Assembly: GCF_000143415.4 (NCBI RefSeq)
Contig: NW_003314356.1
Span: 293,462-357,461, forward strand
Length of the DNA: 64,000 nt
Reading direction: 5' to 3'
Source: Selaginella moellendorffii
Taxonomy: Eukaryota > Streptophyta > Lycopodiopsida > Selaginellales > Selaginellaceae
Both the position numbers and the translations under genes were made by a program. The notes under the pieces were generated by a model, which was given only the letters and a program-made list of their open reading frames with translations, was not told the origin of the DNA and ran no database searches. This document shows positions 12,101-22,145 of the stretch, piece by piece; positions within the stretch are counted from its first letter, which is position 1, and each line of letters opens with the position of its first letter.

Positions 12101-12760
12101 CCAGTCATTTTGGGGGGAAGAAGATGTATGAGTTGATTTTTAGTGCAAGTGCAATTTTTATTGGAGGAATATGAAGGCTCTCGAGTATTGTAAATCATGC
12201 GAGCTTTGTCAATGAGTACAAGTGCCATAGGAGTTATTGATGTAGTATCTCAATGGACTTCATCACTTAGTTGCCACGGTGGAATTAGGATTGCATTTGA
12301 GTAAGGATATTCAAGATAAGCTTAATTCTGAAATAACTGGTCTAGCCACCGAACTTGATGAGATTCTAATGGTGATTTGCAGGCAGCTCAGAATAAAGTG
12401 GAGAAGCTTGCTAATGAGCATTGCCAATTCCAAGAATATAAAGTGGCTGATCTCGTCTTCATGCGAGTGATCTTTCCGTCATGTGAGCAGCAGAACACCT
12501 TCATGCCTTTATGGATAGGGAAGAGTGACAAACTTTCCCATTGATATATTGGTCCATGTGAAGTGCTAGAGTGCATTTGTAAAGCAGCTTATTAGGTGTG
12601 ACAACCAGCAGGGGTGAAAATTCATCCGATATTTAATGTTAGCTAGTTGAAAGGTGTATTATCTCAGAGTGATGGGCCCAATGCCTCCTTGATGTATATG
12701 GTTGTGGAAGATGGACCAAGAGCTTGAGTAGGGTTCCCCAAAAAGTGTGATCACTGGTAC
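9166..12760 (+). pseudogene. Element C gag-pol remnant
   Basis: A gag start is likely at ATG 9166 (MADQVESWN). A CCHC zinc knuckle (CHHCGELEHYKADC) lies near 10048. Reverse transcriptase motifs appear at 11087-11620: IDLRSRYHQI, MPFGLTNAP, then, after a frameshift, a mutated catalytic motif LDDILVFS (normally YxDD), followed by YLSHIVTSKGV. RNase H-like sequence (VTCDVSGYALGGILMQ, then TDHKPLVYLFT) runs from about 11690 to 12110. The integrase zinc-finger end (YCKSCELCQ) is near 12180, followed by SMDFIT, and then sequence jumps to the post-integrase region (VELGLHLSKDIQ, 12279 on). The catalytic core between them is missing. Many stops and shifts make it a dead copy. Confidence 0.85.
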
Positions 12761-12805
12761 AACTCATCCTTGGGACAAGGACTTTGTTGGGGGGGGGGGG
12801 GCAAT

Positions 12806-13038
12806 TGTTAAGTGCCAGCTTTGACCACATGGTCAATTTTGGTCAAAAGGAGGCTCAAGGGTATATCAAGGCATGTTAGGGTAAAGGATTTAACCTACCC
12901 TAGGGCTCATAGTGGAGCAACGGCGTAGTGGAGTTTTTGAGGTAGTTCAAGGGTGGTTAGGTGGTGAAGAACCTCAAGAAGTGGCATAGCATAGTCTAAG
13001 GAGACTAGATCTCTATCTTTTTGCACTAGATCTTAACA
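12806..13038 (+). repeat. 3' LTR of element C
   Basis: A 233-bp LTR preceded by a polypurine tract with 13 consecutive G and followed by the target duplication ATAGC. Confidence 0.88.
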
Positions 13039-14817
13039 ATAGCCCATTCTTGACCACTAGTTTTTTGCTTCTATCTTTTGATTGTTGCACCATATAATAT
13101 AGGATCACTACAACCATCCTTGAGGTATCCATTTTTGTTCCATAGCAAAGGCTCTATCTTGCCAAGTCCATATTCACCTTTAGTAAGTCTCTTCAACATT
13201 ATTTGTTGTGGGCTCTACCTACGGCCCAACATTATGACCCTCTTATACATCTTTTTTAGAGACTTCTTTCTTGGACTCACCATATTAACACAACATATTT
13301 CCCTTAAGTTTCCTTCTCATTTGGTCACCTTGACTAAATCACATTATTACTAATAATTCAAATCAACACTTTGAACTAGAATGTAAGCGACTAAATTTTC
13401 CATTCTACTTTAGTCACTTAACCACACCTCCAACCACTTGGAGGAGTCTCATTCACAACCTCCATAAGTCCTATTTTAGACTTGGGCTTGCCAGTCCCAA
13501 GAATGGCATCCCTGCCATTCAACCTTTGCACTTGATCTTAGTGCTCCACGTGTCCGATCCCATGACCGACACCCCAAGGTACCACCGACATATCAACCCG
13601 TTACACTAAGGCCATGCCCCTTTACCTTGGTCACACTGGTGGTCTAACACCACCTGCATCACAGTCCCATCTCTCAAGGACTGAGCCATCTGTCCATGAG
13701 TGATCATTCTAGATCCACTCCTTAGCATCCTTAAGATGCCCACAAACATGGGGAATTGCCTTCCCCAATATCCCTTTTTTTAGTTTTCACCAAGTTGTAA
13801 GCCACAAATTTTTCCTTTCCAATTTGCTAGCTTACCTCATCTATTTGTCCGACACTGCCTTGGCTTTTGCTAGGTTCCCTCGCCAAGGTTCTCGCCTATG
13901 GTACCAACTCCTACTTGATCCTACTTGCTTTCAGCTACTCACTGCACGAGCAACGGAGCGTTAGCCATCCATCCACGGATTCCCAATCTCTCCTAATCCA
14001 CCTCCCCGGGTTAGACTGGACTTAAGGTTCAGCTACACTCCCCGCAAGCACAAGCAGCCAAGCACACTAAGCTTCCAGGTTTCTAACATCCCTTGGTACC
14101 ACAAGACTTGATAATGGGACCCTCTAAATCCCAAGTCTTGAGTGCAACACTTGCTTTGGGACGCCGGGGCGAAACACCGTGGCCTAGCGGCCCGGTAAGG
14201 GTACCTCTACCGCCCCACTTCCATCCCGAAGGAAGGCCCAAGCCCCTACGAAGGGCGAGGACCAATGAGCCGCATGGTACTCAAGTGGGGCACCACTCCA
14301 CATGAGCCGGGAGCACCGCAATCGGTTTCCCTTTCGGGAGTGGGAGCTGCTCTTGAGCACTTCCTTGGATGGCCCCTCCGGCACCAACCAAGTCCATGCT
14401 CACTCCCACCCAAGGCCCCTCGGTCCCAGTCCCAACCTCAAGTCGGTTTGGGAGCCCCACTGGAGAGTCCCTTCAAAACTGGTTCCTGAACCTCACTATC
14501 CCTACTATACTTTTGGAACCCCCTTGCAGCCCCCCCCCCCCCCTTTGGGACACGCACACTTTGGGCTTTCACCCCTTGACCCGTATTAGTATTTGGACTT
14601 AGTCTCTGGCTCGATCTCGGACCCGATTTCGGATCCGACTTCGGATTCGGTTTTGGACTCGATCTCGGACTCGGTCTCGGACCCGATCTCGGACCCGATC
14701 TCGGACTCGATCTCGGACCCGACTTCGGACTCGACTTCGGACTCGACCTCGGACTCGACCTCGGACTCAGTCTCGGACCCGATTTCGGATCTCGGACTCC
14801 GTCTCGAACTCAGTCCC

Positions 14818-16028
14818 TGTTAGGTGCCAGCTTTGACTACGTGGTCAACATCGGTCAAAGGGAGGCTCAAGGGTATATTAAGGCATGTTAGGGTAAGGGA
14901 CTTAACCTACCCTAGGGCTCACAGTGGAGCGGTGGTGCAGTGGAGCTTTTGAGGTAGCTCGGGGGTGGTTGGGTGGTGAGGAACCTCAAGAGGTGGCGTA
15001 GCATAGTCTAGGGCAACGAGATCTTTGTCTTTTTGCGCCAGATCATAACATTGGTATCAGAGCGATAATTGGCGATGCTCATTGGCAAACTGAGTGTGTG
15101 AATCAGATGGTGGAGGATATGCTACGTTGTAGCATTGGTCAAAGGCAAGGACAGTGGGATCTATATCTTCCATTGGTGCAATTTGCTTACAACAATAGCC
15201 AACATAGTGGAACCAAGCTAAGTCCTTACTTTGCGATGTTTGGAAGGCATCCTCGAACAGCGGTGGAGTTGGGATTGCATTTGAGTAAGGACGTTCAATA
15301 AAAGCTTGATTCCGAGGCAACTGATCTGGCCACAGAACTTGATGAGATTTTGGTGGTGTGCAAACGGAATTTGAAGGCAGCTCAGGATAGAGCGGAGAAG
15401 TTTGCTAATGAGCATCGCCAATTCCGGGAATATAAGGTGGGTGATCTCGTCTTTGTGCGAGTGATCTTTCCATCAAGTGAGCGGCGGAACACCTTGGTGC
15501 CTTTATGGATAGGGAAGAGTGATAAACTCTCCCATTGATATGCTGGTCCATATGAAGTGCTGGAGCGCATTGGTAAAGCAGCTTATCGAGTGTGGCTGCC
15601 AGCTGGGGTGAAAATTCATCCGGTATTTTATGTCAGCCAGTTGAAAGGTGTACTATCTCGGAGTGACGGGCCCAATGCCTCCTTGATGTATACGGCTGTG
15701 GAAGATGGACTAGGAGCTTGAGCAGGATTCCCCAGAAAGGGTGCTCACCGGTACAACTCGTCCTTGGGACAAGGACTTTGTTGGGGGGGAAGAATTGTTA
15801 GGCGCCAGCTTTGACTACGTGGTCAACTTCGGTCAAAGGGAGGCTCAAGGGTATATTAAGGCATGTTAAGGTAAGTGACTTAACCTACCCTAGGGCTCAC
15901 AGTGGAGCGGCGGCGCAGTGGAGCTTTTGAGGTATCTCGGGGGTGGTTGGGTGGTGAGGAACCTCAAGAGGTGGCGTAGCATAGTCTAGGGCAACGAGAT
16001 CTTTGTCTTTTTGCGCCAGATCATAACA
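14818..16028 (+). mobile_element. Element C mini-derivative (1.2 kb)
   Basis: Two 233-bp LTRs (14818-15050 and 15796-16028) flank a 745-bp internal region. TTGGTATCAGAGC (15051-15063) is an intact primer-binding site, and the G/A-rich run at 15783-15792 is the polypurine tract. Perfect 5-bp target duplications GTCCC lie at 14813-14817 and 16029-16033, inside LTR B. The two LTRs differ at about seven positions by eye. Everything from after the PBS to the middle of integrase has been lost. Confidence 0.93.
15064..15790 (+). pseudogene. Element C integrase C-terminal remnant
   Basis: The frame around 15070-15301 begins with the end of a gypsy integrase core (DAHWQTECVNQMVEDMLR; the usual form is ADGQTERVN). 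It continues with LPLVQFAYNNSQHSGTKLSP and FGRHPRTAVELGLHLSKDVQ. After a stop comes the post-integrase region (FREYKVGDLVFVRV, then [10 protein letters not shown]-like sequence near 15610). No gag, protease or reverse transcriptase is present, so any mobility would have required proteins supplied by another C element. Confidence 0.8.
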
Positions 16029-16519
16029 GTCCCCGAGTCGGTCTCGGACTCGATTCCGGACTCTATCTCGAACTCGGTCTCCGAGTCGGTCTTGGACTCG
16101 ATCTTCGACTTGGTCCCATCCGATGAACTCTTTGTCATTTTGGTCATGCTTTCGGGATTCCTTTAGCCTACGACACCTCGGCGAGTTGGTTCCTTACAAC
16201 TCCACCACCCATCAAAGAAGTTCGATGCCCACATCGAACGTCTCTTTTTTATCCTACAACTTGTTGACCATGTTTATGGGGGCATCCCCCCACTTAGCGG
16301 TGTGCCTAAGTTAGCCTCCCCGGCCAAGAGCCCATGACAACGGAATATAGGTGTCCCTATACTCCTCACCTCACCACGCCCTAGTATGGGGTCGGGACTT
16401 GAATCCAGCCTTGCTTTACTAGGGGGTTGGGACTCAAACCCAACCTCCGTAGAATACGTCTACGGATTCGACATCCCCACAGGGAGTCGGGCGTAGCTCC
16501 CTACACCTGGTCGACCTAG

Positions 16520-17541
16520 CTAACCCATGCTAATTAGCTTACCTTCGGTGCACCTTCGGGTCCCAACATATGCCACTTGCTCAACTTTGCAAATTGATAT
16601 TTTTAATTGAACTTTGCATAAGTACATAGAGTTCTGCCTTGCAGAAATTCCTCCACTAGATCTCACACGTTCGCTAGGTTCTCCTCCGGTTCCCATGTTG
16701 CTTCGCAGTGTGGAAATCCTTTCCACTTCACATGGAACTCTCTCACCTCGCGTCTTTGTCGCTTGCTCTTGCGCGCATTGAGGATGGCCTCGACTTCGTA
16801 TTCCTCTTCCCCTTGGATAACCTCAGGTAAAGGTCTTACTTGGTCCTTGCAAAGCGGATCCTCAAAGTACGGCTTGAGTAAGTTCACGTGGAACACTGGG
16901 TGCATCTTCCCCATCTCTCGAGGAAGTCGGAGTCGGTAAGCCACTTTACCGATTCGTGCCTCAATCTTGTAAGGCCCCGCGAACCTGCTTAAGGAACTCA
17001 AGATCAATTCATTTATAGGAATACATGCATTTTTACCTTTGGGTCAACTTTCGGCTGATCCCACTTGGTAGCCTAAGGTTCTTGGTGTTCAGCCACACCT
17101 TCTCCCCAGCTTGGAACTCTACATCTCGGCGCTTTAGGTTTGCATACTTGGTTTGCCTTTGTTGAGCCCGTTCCAAGGAATCCCTCACTAGATTCCAAAT
17201 GTTGAATCTTTCCGCCGTGAATGCCTCCACTGCGGGTAGCTCTCCATGATACTCAGCCATGCCGAGTTCCACAGGACCTTCAATAGCTCGCCCATTGATG
17301 ACTTCCCATGGACTCACCCCGATACTCGAATGTGGTGAGTTGTTATAACACATTTCCGCAAGTCCCAAATGACTTACCCAATCGGTCTGGTCTCCCTAGA
17401 CATAGCATTGCAAATAATCCTCCAGCTGCCTATTCACCCTTTCCGTTTGTCCGTCTGTCAAGAAGTGTTAGTGTCACCAAACTTGACTTAATACCCCATA
17501 CCTGTCTGTGGGTGATAGGCTGTACTGAATTTCAACTTGAA
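16520..17541 (-). pseudogene. Chromovirus B pol 3' end: integrase tail and chromodomain
   Basis: Minus-strand remnant of the B polyprotein. From 17541 it reads [11 protein letters not shown], then an apparent 48-bp intron (17502-17455), then DGQTERVN and the integrase C-terminal region. A stop replaces a Ser codon (TCG to TAG) near 17392. A 52-bp intron (17036-16985) follows, then [21 protein letters not shown] and a chromodomain ([34 protein letters not shown]). Both introns are at exactly the positions seen in the complete copy. Unlike that copy, the linker before the chromodomain has no stop codons here. Confidence 0.85.
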
Positions 17542-18022
17542 GCTCTATTTCGTTAAAGTGGGAATTGTCATTATCCCACTTGTAAAATAAGGTTTCCAAA
17601 CCTTTATATAGTATATAAATATAACAAAATTTAACTGCATTGAGGCACATACCATTTTATTTTAAACAAGGAAATGTCTACTCAATCACTTCTCCTCCCC
17701 CTGCCACTGCTTCACCTCTCTCTTCTCCTTGTCATCGTCGTCCAATTTCTTTCCATCCTTTTAATATTGGCTCAGTTGCTCCGAGTCTAGGTGGAGCCCA
17801 AGTCCCCATTCAATCTTTACTTTCCCCTTATTAATAAAACAACTTCGTAGACTTCCAATAACATGCTGTAACACTTCTAGTATAATGCAAATCCTCTCAA
17901 AGAATTGTCTTTTAATATTAATACAATGGCATGGAACCCCATGCCATAATAAGTTACATTTTTAAATAAATACATGCCATCTCAGACTGTTAAGTTACAT
18001 TTTTAAATAAATACATGCCATC
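17541..18022. other. Start of captured segment; downstream region of the FCP1-like gene
   Basis: Unique AT-rich DNA between the B truncation point and the stop codon of the minus-strand gene. It contains a short palindrome (GTGGGA...TCCCAC, 17561-17582), TATA-like AT stretches near 17610, and two 41-bp tandem copies at 17950-18031. It presumably includes the 3' UTR. No other gene seen. Confidence 0.5.
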
Positions 18023-18031
18023 TCAGACTGT
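17950..18031. repeat. 41-bp tandem duplication over the FCP1-like stop codon
   Basis: Two adjacent 41-bp copies (17950-17990 and 17991-18031), each containing TTTTTAAATAAATACATGCC. The second copy contains the last two codons and stop codon of the minus-strand gene. Confidence 0.9.
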
Positions 18032-19637
18032 TATTTTTTTCCTCCAACGCTTATACAATAATCTTGGAATTTCATCACTCTCCACACTATCAGGATTTAA
18101 ACCCAATAGTAATGCCATCTCTTCTCTAATACGTCCACGCTCATGTTCAGTGGTCAAAGAACCCATCCGGTTGAGCAGATTATGGAGATGCGGATAGTGC
18201 TTGGCTAGACAATATACATGCCATAAATGATGACTGGTGTCTGTCCGATCAAATGGCTTCTGATATACCGTTCCATCTGCCATTTGGTTGATTTCTGCAG
18301 CCACCTCCTGGACTGGCCGGTTCTCTATCACCATCGCTCCAAGCCATTTTGCAAGGTCCCCCAGAACATACGGTTTCTTCTCCCTAGTTTCCATATTGCA
18401 AGAGATGGGGTGCACTGCATATGTGTGCGTGTTCGCTGCAGTTTTAATCGGCGAGTCATCGATGATGAGGATTTCACTTGACCTAGCAGTCCGGTTCATC
18501 ACTACAGCCTCTGGCTTGACGAAGATGGGCTTGCTACCCCTCACATGGACCATAGTCAAGCAATCCTCCTGTGTTAGGAGAAAGTCAAATGGTAATATTA
18601 CTCGCGTCTGATCGTGCATCATCTGTAGCAACGTTAATGCATTGTGGCGCATCATGGATGTCCAAACTCCCAATTGCAAATTGAACCCGGCCCTCTGTTT
18701 TAAGTGTTGCATGGTCATTATTAGATCCCGCAGTTTCTCCCGTGTGATTAATGTGAATCTATCTCTTTTGACCAACTTGCGACTGCAGGCTTTGGAGGGT
18801 GCAGTGACATTCGAGGACGAGCCACGCTCATGGGAGAAAAGGACACCGTTCAGATCAAAAACGATACAGTACCTTCGCCGTGACTCTGAAATGAAATGCG
18901 TCAGCATAAAAAATGGTACAAGTCAATTTTACCATCTACAATATTAGCAAATGGTGCTCCCGATGGTCGTTGAGAGGGTTTTGGTCGAGGAAACGTGAAG
19001 GGCGGAAATACTCTCCTCTGCAATGTGGGGTCAATCGCATCCGATGGCGTGTGGGCACATGCCATTTCAGCTGTAGACTTTGGTACAACTGGCTCAACAG
19101 TGGCATGGGGTGGTTCCGATGGCGTGTGATCACACGCCATTTCAGCTGGTGCCTCCGTTGGCAAAGTGGACATGACCGAACAGGCAGCAGGGGCGGTGTA
19201 GGGAGGTTTCAACGGCGCGTAGTCAGACGATTGGGCACACGTTGAGTCCGTTGGAAATGAGGATACGACTGGCTTGGCGGCTGGGGCGGCCTCATGCGGG
19301 TCCAATGGCGCCTGGTCACCGTCAGTTGGATATGTGGACAAGATTGACTCAGTGGTATGGGGAGCATCAAGTGGAGCGTGGTCAGCTTGCTTGGCGTTGA
19401 TATGGATAGTAGCCTCCACCAGCTCTGATGACTCTTGCAGGCAAGTAGAGTCCACTGGCGGACCCATATGCATGTCCAAATATCTCCCTTCGATTGAGAT
19501 GGTATCCTCCCTACTGGCTACTAAAAACAAACTCATTAGCACATTGAATCGACTATACTGTATTTACCATCAACTGCTATTGAGGAACTAGGACCGATAT
19601 CACTTGGGCGCACTGCTGATTCTGAAGGATTGGACAT
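18023..19637 (-). CDS. FCP1-homology (HAD) phosphatase-like protein
   Basis: Three exons on the minus strand: 19637-19568, 19520-18933 and 18885-18023, joined across two 47-bp introns with GT-AG ends and matching phase. They give a 506-residue protein. Residues 1-219 are a low-complexity Pro/Thr/Ala-rich arm with repeated TPSEPPHA / TPSDA segments. From about residue 225 an FCP1/NIF-type HAD domain follows: FDLNGVL (D230), LGVWTSM (about 290-296), KP (about 343) and IIDDSPIKTAANT (D362, D363). FCP1-family enzymes dephosphorylate proteins such as the RNA polymerase II tail using a DxDxT/V motif; here the second Asp is Asn (N232), so catalysis may be weak or lost. The gene sits inside the transposon stack between a truncated B element and the tip of an A LTR, yet its frame is intact, suggesting recent capture or continued selection. 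Confidence 0.78.
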
Positions 19638-19714
19638 ACGTTTCGACCCTTGCTTGGCACTATCCTTCCTCGACACTAAAGGCTAGAGTTTGTATCGTAA
19701 TTCAACTGAATAAT
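19638..19714. other. Upstream end of captured segment
   Basis: Only 77 bp separate the proposed start codon from the tip of LTR A at 19715. A core promoter would have to lie here or in the adjoining transposon. Imperfect direct repeats near both ends of the captured segment (GAATTTCAACTTGAA at 17527 and TAATTCAACTGAA at 19699) could be microhomology from the capture event. Confidence 0.4.
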
Positions 19715-20018
19715 CCTAGGGATTTTGTGTCTCACAACTCCACCACCCATAGACGAAGTTCGATGTCCTCATTGAACGGTAAACCCTCCTATAAAGTAAC
19801 ACCCAAATGTATTACTAGTTCCATCCTTGGCACCCAGCCAATATTTGTCTATGGTATGACACCAAAGACGCACCATGCCTCGTCCATCCTCTAAGGAGCA
19901 TAGTCTCTCCAATATAGAGGCTCATTTGACCACCTGGGGTGGTTTGCTCCCTTTTATTGGTTCAGTTTTTGCTAAACCCGTTAGAGACTCCCTCTCTAAC
20001 TCAATTCCACTACTCATT
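19715..20018 (-). mobile_element. Tip of A 3' LTR and adjoining A internal region
   Basis: CCTAGGGATTTTGTGTCTCA ending at 19736 is the terminal 22 bp of LTR A in minus orientation. The DNA from 19737 is the polypurine-tract end of the A internal region (compare 2265-2632). It is cut at 20018 by element B. Confidence 0.8.
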
Positions 20019-22086
20019 TGTAAGGAACCAACTCGCCGAGGTGTCGTAGGCTAAAGGAACCCCGAAAGCAATACCAAAATGACAAAGAGTTCATCGGATG
20101 AGACCAAGTCGAAGATCGAGTCCAAGACCGACTCTAGGACCGAGTTCGAGATCGAGTCCGGAATCGATGCAACGTGTATGTACATTTCTCCAAGTCCTTT
20201 AGGGATCAAAACAACATTGAGAGCGCACTCTCAAAGAAACTAGTGAAACTATGAGCGCGAACGCCCGGCGCTGCTCTTGGGCTGTCCACCTCCCAGGTGA
20301 CTCCACCGCGGAGCTTGAAGCCACCTGCTTCGCCTCGCCACTCCTCCACTCGGTCACAATGATGTCAAGCCGGATGAACACCATGTCGATCTAGCTCAAC
20401 GTCGTCGCAGCCAAGCAGTCCAACTCGAGCACGATGACCCGGCGTCGCTCATGGGTCACTCGCCTCCAAGGTGATTCCACTGCACAAGCTGAAGCCACCT
20501 GTTACGCCCCAAGACGTGATGCTGTGTCTTGGAGCGCCTACCTCCCCAGTGTACTTCCAGCACTAAGTCGGTGCCCATTGCGAACAAACTCCAAGGCGTA
20601 GAACAAGCAAGGTGTGAGCCTCCTCCAGCTCTAGACTAGAGCGTGCTACCTTGCCTCCCACACTAGACAAGTGCGCTGGCCCCCTTCAATGATATACGAG
20701 CCCCCGTTGCCGGCATCGCGACAATCACAAGACTTGCAAGCCTCCGCAAACCTCCTCAAAGGACTAGCCCTGAAGCAAGAACCATGTGGGATCCCCTCCG
20801 CGAGCAAACCAACTCGGCCATCCGCCACTGGCCCCCTTTGTGACAGCACTTCCCTGTCACTAGATCCAAAAATGCGCCCATAGTGTCTTCCACGTCCATC
20901 CACCGCGGACACTTTGCTATGTCGGGATGTCGTCCCGAACTGTCCTCCACCAGTCAACAAAGTTCCCATGACTTGGTCGTGTTTCCACGACTCAAGTCAC
21001 CAAGAACCTCCGACACATGCAGCTTCACGCTCCCCGTACCTCAGTCACCACCTTGCATGGCCCGACCTAAACGAGTCCGGAATCGAGTCCGAGACCGACT
21101 CGGGGACCGAGTTCGAGTCCGAGTTCGAGACCGAGTTCGAGACGGAGTCCGAGATCCGAAATCGGGTCCGAGACCGAGTCCGAGGTCGAGTCCGAAGTCG
21201 GGTCCGAGATCGGGTCCGAGATCGAGTCCGAGATCGAGTCCGAAACCGAATCCGAAGTCGGATCCGAAATCGGGTCCGAGATCGAGCCAGAGACTAAGTC
21301 CAAATACTAATACGGGTCAAGGGGTGAAAGCCCAAAGTGTACGTCTCCCAGGGGGGGGGGGGCTGCAGGGGGTTCCAAAAGTATAGTAGGGATAGTGAGG
21401 TCCAGGAACCAGTTTTGAAGGGACTCTCCAGTTGGGCTTCCAAACCGACTTGAGGTTGAGACTGGGACCGAGGGGCCTTGGGTGGGAGTGAGCATGGACT
21501 TGGCTGGTGCCGGAGGGGCCATCCAAGGAAGTGCTCAAGAGCAGCTCCCACTCCCGAAAGGGAAACCGATTGCGGTGCTCCCAGCTCATGTGGAGTGGTG
21601 CCCCACTTGAGTACCATGCGGCTCATTGGTCCTCGCCCTCCCTAGGGGCTTGGGCCTTCCTTCGGGATGGAAGTGGGGGACGAGAGGTACCCATACCGGG
21701 CCGCTAGGCCACGGTGTTTCGCCCCGGCATCCCGAAGCAAGTGTTGCACTCAAGACTTGGGATTTAGAGGGTCCCATGATCAAGTCTTGTGGTATCAAGG
21801 GATGTTAGGAACCTGGAAGCTTGGTGTGCTTGGCTGCTTGTGCTTGCGGGGAGTGTAGCCAAACCTTAAGTCCAGTCTAACCCGGGGAGGGGGATTGGGA
21901 GTGATTTGGGAATCCGAGGAAGGATGGCTAACACTCCGTTGCTCGTGCATTGAGTAACTGAAACCAAGTAAGAGCTGGTACCATAGGCGAGAACCTTGGC
22001 CAGGGAACTTAGCAAAAGCCAAGGCAGTGTTGGACGGATAGACGAGGTAAGCTGGCAAATTGGAAAGGAAAAATTTGTGGCTTACA
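20019..22086 (+). repeat. 5' LTR of element B
   Basis: Starts TGTAAGGAACCAACTCGCC and ends AATTTGTGGCTTACA. It contains a GAGTCCGAGATCGG array split by the retroposon 20168-21071, and a run of G near 21350. It probably carries the element's promoter; no convincing TATA box was picked out. Confidence 0.93.
20168..21071 (-). mobile_element. Unclassified retroposon R, copy 1
   Basis: A 904-bp insertion in the B 5' LTR, flanked by perfect 15-bp direct repeats (CGAGTCCGGAATCGA, 20153-20167 and 21072-21086). The second copy at 35217-35841 shares the left end (TGCAACGTGTATGTACATTT) exactly but stops earlier on the right. One fixed end, one variable end and long target duplications fit target-primed insertion with 5' truncation, which puts the element's 3' end on the left (minus orientation). 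No poly-A tail or recognisable protein is present, so the family is unknown. Confidence 0.75.
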
Positions 22087-22088
22087 AT

Positions 22089-22102
22089 TTGGTATCGGAG
22101 CC
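22089..22102 (+). other. Primer-binding site of element B
   Basis: TTGGTATCGGAGCC starts two bases after the LTR end. It differs by one base from the usual plant Met-tRNA primer-binding site. Element A has the same two-base offset and the same A-to-G change. Confidence 0.85.
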
Positions 22103-22145
22103 TTTATCTCAGTTCTAGCGAAGGATAGAGGCGGATTGCTGGGAG

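Larger units (their letters stand above)
8909..13038 (+). mobile_element. Ty3/gypsy element C, full length but defective
   Basis: Two 233-bp LTRs (8909-9141 and 12806-13038) enclose 3.66 kb of degraded gag-pol. The right LTR begins TGTTAAGTGCCAGC and ends TCTTAACA. TTGGTATCA at 9142 is the primer-binding site and the G-run at 12789-12801 is the polypurine tract. Target duplications are ATGGC (8904-8908) and ATAGC (13039-13043). It interrupts the older A element's internal region, whose sequence resumes at 13044. It is inactive because of frameshifts, stops and a missing integrase core. Confidence 0.88.
13796..16198 (-). repeat. LTR B (3' LTR of the truncated copy)
   Basis: On the plus strand it runs from TGTAAGCCACAAATTTTTCC to GGTTCCTTACA, the reverse complement of the LTR at 29124-30285. 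It contains the 1.2-kb C derivative 14818-16028 and the GAGTCCGAGATCGG array (about 14605-14815 and 16034-16120). Confidence 0.87.
13796..17541 (-). mobile_element. Truncated chromovirus B, 3' half
   Basis: A minus-strand B element inserted in the 3' LTR of the younger A element at 13795 (CAAGT). It keeps its 3' LTR (13796-16198, enlarged by a C derivative), the 3' untranslated part and the end of pol. Similarity to the complete B copy stops near 17541, within the integrase core. The rest of B and the middle of the host LTR are gone, replaced by the segment holding the FCP1-like gene. Confidence 0.85.

Noticed and set aside
20646-20969. 107-residue minus-strand frame in retroposon R
   Set aside because: No family features, and it is truncated in the second copy; kept as part of R only.
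21067-21303. Repeat array as a possible CRISPR
   Set aside because: Units are contiguous 6-12 bp repeats with no unique spacers, inside an LTR of a eukaryotic retrotransposon.
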